From Roseburia sp. (GTDB lineage Bacteria > Bacillota > Clostridia > Lachnospirales > Lachnospiraceae): a DNA stretch of 34,576 nucleotides. The position numbers were made by a program, and so were the translations under genes. The stretch covers positions 1 through 34,576 of the forward strand of contig JAUUNJ010000003.1 in the NCBI GenBank assembly GCA_030844625.1, read 5' to 3'. The notes under the pieces were generated by a model. It saw only the letters and a program-made list of their open reading frames with translations. It did no database searches and was not told the origin of the DNA. This document shows, piece by piece, positions 33,401 through 34,576 of the stretch (the first letter of the stretch is position 1; every line of letters begins with the position of its first letter).

Positions 33401-34576
33401 TCTTTCCTATACCTCCCTGCCCAACGATCAGTATCATCTTACTTTCTTTTATGCTAAGTCTTCTGACATCCTCCTGCTTCATAATTCGGAGAAGTACATC
33501 AAGTGCCTCCTTTAATTCATCCAGATACCGGGTTGGAAAAGTGCACATATAGGATGCCTGAAATCCCCTCCAGCTCTTGTTATCAAAAGTGCCTGGCCCA
33601 TTTTTCTCTTCAAATCTTTCTTTTTCCGTCTCAAATGTTTTCTTTAGGTATTTTCCCTGATTATTTATATTGTCATATACTGTCTGAAATGCTTCACCAC
33701 TTATGTTGTCTGCATTTAATTGTTTCATCTCGTCTTGCAGATTTTTAATAACTTTCTTTATTTCAGTGGTACTCTCCTTCAGAACACAAGGCTCTCCTTC
33801 ACTGCCATGTGTCAGGAATTCATTCAGATGTCTGATGCACTCCCTGCTTCTGTTCTCAATTCCTTCTTTGATTCGTACTACTTCGTCTTTACGCAATATT
33901 GACTGCAGTCTGTCATACAATTTTGTCTTCACATTCAGTTCATCACTGTATCTTGGACCTGCCATTGCAATTACCTGTCTGTTTTTCTCAATCTGCTCTT
34001 TTATATCAAATGCATTCTCCGATAAATGCATTGGTATTGTTCTGTTTCTAAATGGTACATCATGGCATTTCAGTACATTTCTGATATATTTTACCGGGAG
34101 TGCTTCCAGTCTCTCACTGTTCTCCTGTCGTATAACGATTCCTATCACACAGCCAAAAATCGTTACCGGAGAACCTGATAATCCCTGGTAATCCTGCAAT
34201 TCATCTTCTTTATTCACTGAGATGATAAATTTATCTTCCGTTCCATTTGCGATACATCCCTGTAATTCTATCTTTCCTGACGCTTCCTTTGGATATCCTG
34301 ATATTTTGCAGAAATCACCTGTGAAGTCATTCTCAGCCTCTGTCAGAACAGTGATTGGCTTTTCACTGAGTTTTTCTTCCAGCCGGATGAACACACAGTC
34401 TATCCCTCTCTTCTCAGCCTCCCTGAGATTCATTGTCTTTCCTCTTACCGGATCATCTTCCGTAATTAAAAACCAGATTTCCCGTTCGTGTATTGTACCA
34501 TCATCTACAATATCCTCTGCGGTAAGCACATTATGTTTTGCCGTCACTACGATGTTTTCAGCCACAAGGAACCCTG
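30423..34576 (-). CDS. Trypsin-like protease-STAND/NACHT ATPase (5' end outside window)
   Basis: The reading frame stays open to the window edge. A GTG at 34565 exists, but the codons before it (GFL) continue into VAENIVVTAKHNV, the usual entry to a trypsin domain, so the true start lies beyond 34576. Numbering from the GTG: catalytic His11 (VTAKHNV), Asp56 (DCVFIRL), Ser130 (GLSGSPV). A helical linker follows, then a STAND ATPase: Walker A LIVGQGGIGKTH (379-390), Walker B YIPICIDAVNE, sensor LIISCRG and the NPLFLKM motif. About 700 further residues are helical and sensor-like. Protease-ATPase fusions of this sort occur in antiviral STAND (Avs-like) systems, where the ATPase senses a phage protein and releases the effector. 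Defence function is inference. Confidence 0.82.
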   Translation of the reverse strand, partial: GFLVAENIVVTAKHNVLTAEDIVDDGTIHEREIWFLITEDDPVRGKTMNLREAEKRGIDCVFIRLEEKLSEKPITVLTEAENDFTGDFCKISGYPKEASGKIELQGCIANGTEDKFIISVNKEDELQDYQGLSGSPVTIFGCVIGIVIRQENSERLEALPVKYIRNVLKCHDVPFRNRTIPMHLSENAFDIKEQIEKNRQVIAMAGPRYSDELNVKTKLYDRLQSILRKDEVVRIKEGIENRSRECIRHLNEFLTHGSEGEPCVLKESTTEIKKVIKNLQDEMKQLNADNISGEAFQTVYDNINNQGKYLKKTFETEKERFEEKNGPGTFDNKSWRGFQASYMCTFPTRYLDELKEALDVLLRIMKQEDVRRLSIKESKMILIVGQGGIGKTHLLCDIVNGYCKRMLPAGLLLGDMFGRNTAADDVIMNWEHPGGKIEQYFAWLDAYGEESDVYIPICIDAVNETEDTDYWNRNLPLLQAKMGKYRNLKLIISCRGLYLREYLEEEKLEKMEKLVHSGFSEREERALAGFCEYYGVTINYETVCVPEFMNPLFLKMICEIAQEKEDKSVVVSDIGNLMEEFFMLKNKKISRQYSDCFSVRDQVVQTILEYVTEYMVEHDSYTISWGKLRECVAEILEPFGVKDKTSGIMKALISENLIREANDDGTKIAFSYQKFFEYQYAESYVRKHGTENTERIVQDVLDDKITTGTLEMLQIVFFRNTGKEFIDCIDERNQEKVVETFMSGLYWRNESIIGADTIAVIDRLLDSEKITDVKKTMAGLLSVSTKKNIKVNAFYIHEKLCAMNNYDRDFYLSFYLLKQYDDMKTLSDLCERAVRLDDKTFPSDNISLWEIVLCWGTGSNDTKLRDMASKGLTNLFRLYPDDMTEIAELFVDVEDDYIQERLWQAIYSAIILRAEKEYAEKMISYITTNIVDEGKWPQNVLIRDYLRNIFEYAYYREWCSKEEVESVRPPYKSRKHIPDKAWTEEMKDAYSSLYWNCQSSDFAVYTIPTEVSDYGLSRKDVGKMVFEDIIRSGYDGRCRDYDRWIDYTYGSLRNRDTQVERIGKKYQKIYLYREMGNIYDNFLYAPKYPSNEIEFISPEQGNSFREIDLTIRLLENDFKGAKLQYPYYRFEDWADMKWFRKKDQEKYIAKLFTTNYKGEEYYVLQSYQESSEPKKEDYRRVWIQIRSYFYEKGKKQELLKWFQKKNFDGRWMPEGTGEMYRNCLGEYPWSPDMVNYLGEEEEQNFRQEKPAPCYLIATVNDYIAEKDSPFCTNEDISYMLPAVYLMEEMNLQWDGEYAYSAGGEKVIHMGDHDAMYIKKQYLLAFLEEHNLDIVWTVLGEKQKITEHTDFSGMAEFSYTYCLDDSEKLIRNHEFSQIRKPFRR

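Noticed and set aside
33187..34191. Plus-strand frames of 121 and 162 codons opposite the STAND gene
   Set aside because: They are antisense to the Walker A and protease regions and low in protein-like character; shadows of a long real gene.
34565..34565. GTG at 34565 as the true start of the STAND gene
   Set aside because: The frame continues upstream to the window edge with GFL-VAENIVVTAKHNV, the normal lead-in to the catalytic His of a trypsin domain; a start there would cut the first strands of the fold.
1..34576. CRISPR array, tRNA or rRNA genes
   Set aside because: No regularly spaced repeats, no tRNA cloverleaf-like segments and no rRNA-like sequence were seen on either strand.

Overview
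The window looks like a chromosome segment of a low-GC gut Clostridia, most likely Lachnospiraceae. The evidence is AT-rich coding DNA, AAGGAGG-type ribosome sites, consensus sigma-70 promoters, and gene families typical of Lachnospiraceae capsule/exopolysaccharide loci. This assignment is inference from style, not from a marker gene. Every supportable gene lies on the minus strand, so the window is described from right to left, in the direction of transcription.

Right end (34576-30423): a very large protein with an N-terminal trypsin-like protease domain followed by a STAND/NACHT-type ATPase. Its 5' end runs off the window. It resembles antiviral protease-STAND sensors. Next comes a promoter (30324-30352) and a roughly 16-kb exopolysaccharide/capsule operon (30280-14040). 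It holds a priming sugar-phosphate transferase, several glycosyltransferases, a UDP-GlcNAc 2-epimerase, a WbsX-like protein, a Wzy polymerase, two hexapeptide acetyltransferases, an FdtA/FdtB pair with a FemAB-like GNAT (3-acylamino-3,6-dideoxyhexose synthesis), a polysaccharide pyruvyl transferase and a Wzx flippase. Genes are tightly packed, with TAATG and ATGA overlaps. By eye, the central genes are more AT-rich than the priming transferase and the STAND gene.

Middle (14040-11258): a decayed island. It has a leftover tail of an SGNH hydrolase, a DUF4062 gene broken by an internal deletion and frameshift, and a truncated IS21-type element (IstB plus a small partner, repeats and hairpins). 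A well-formed outward promoter follows.

Left (11248-1318): a second operon of ten genes with an unusual combination: FkbH-like glyceryl-ACP synthase, aldo/keto reductase, membrane acyltransferase, split transketolase, MaoC hydratase, stand-alone ACP, MBOAT, SGNH/DltD-like protein and type II thioesterase. It looks like a D-alanylation (Dlt)-style surface acylation pathway in which FkbH chemistry replaces the DltA ligase. FkbH, MaoC and AKR together could turn a glycolytic intermediate into a glyceryl-, pyruvoyl- or lactyl-ACP, which MBOAT/SGNH would then use on a surface glycan. The membrane acyltransferase carries a nine-G tract at its 5' end and appears to be a phase-variable gene caught one base out of frame.

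Far left (1300-1): a decayed gene of unknown function, then a small XRE regulator with a perfect consensus promoter, a palindromic operator candidate and a terminator, and finally a possible 21-residue peptide ORF. No tRNA, rRNA or CRISPR array was seen.
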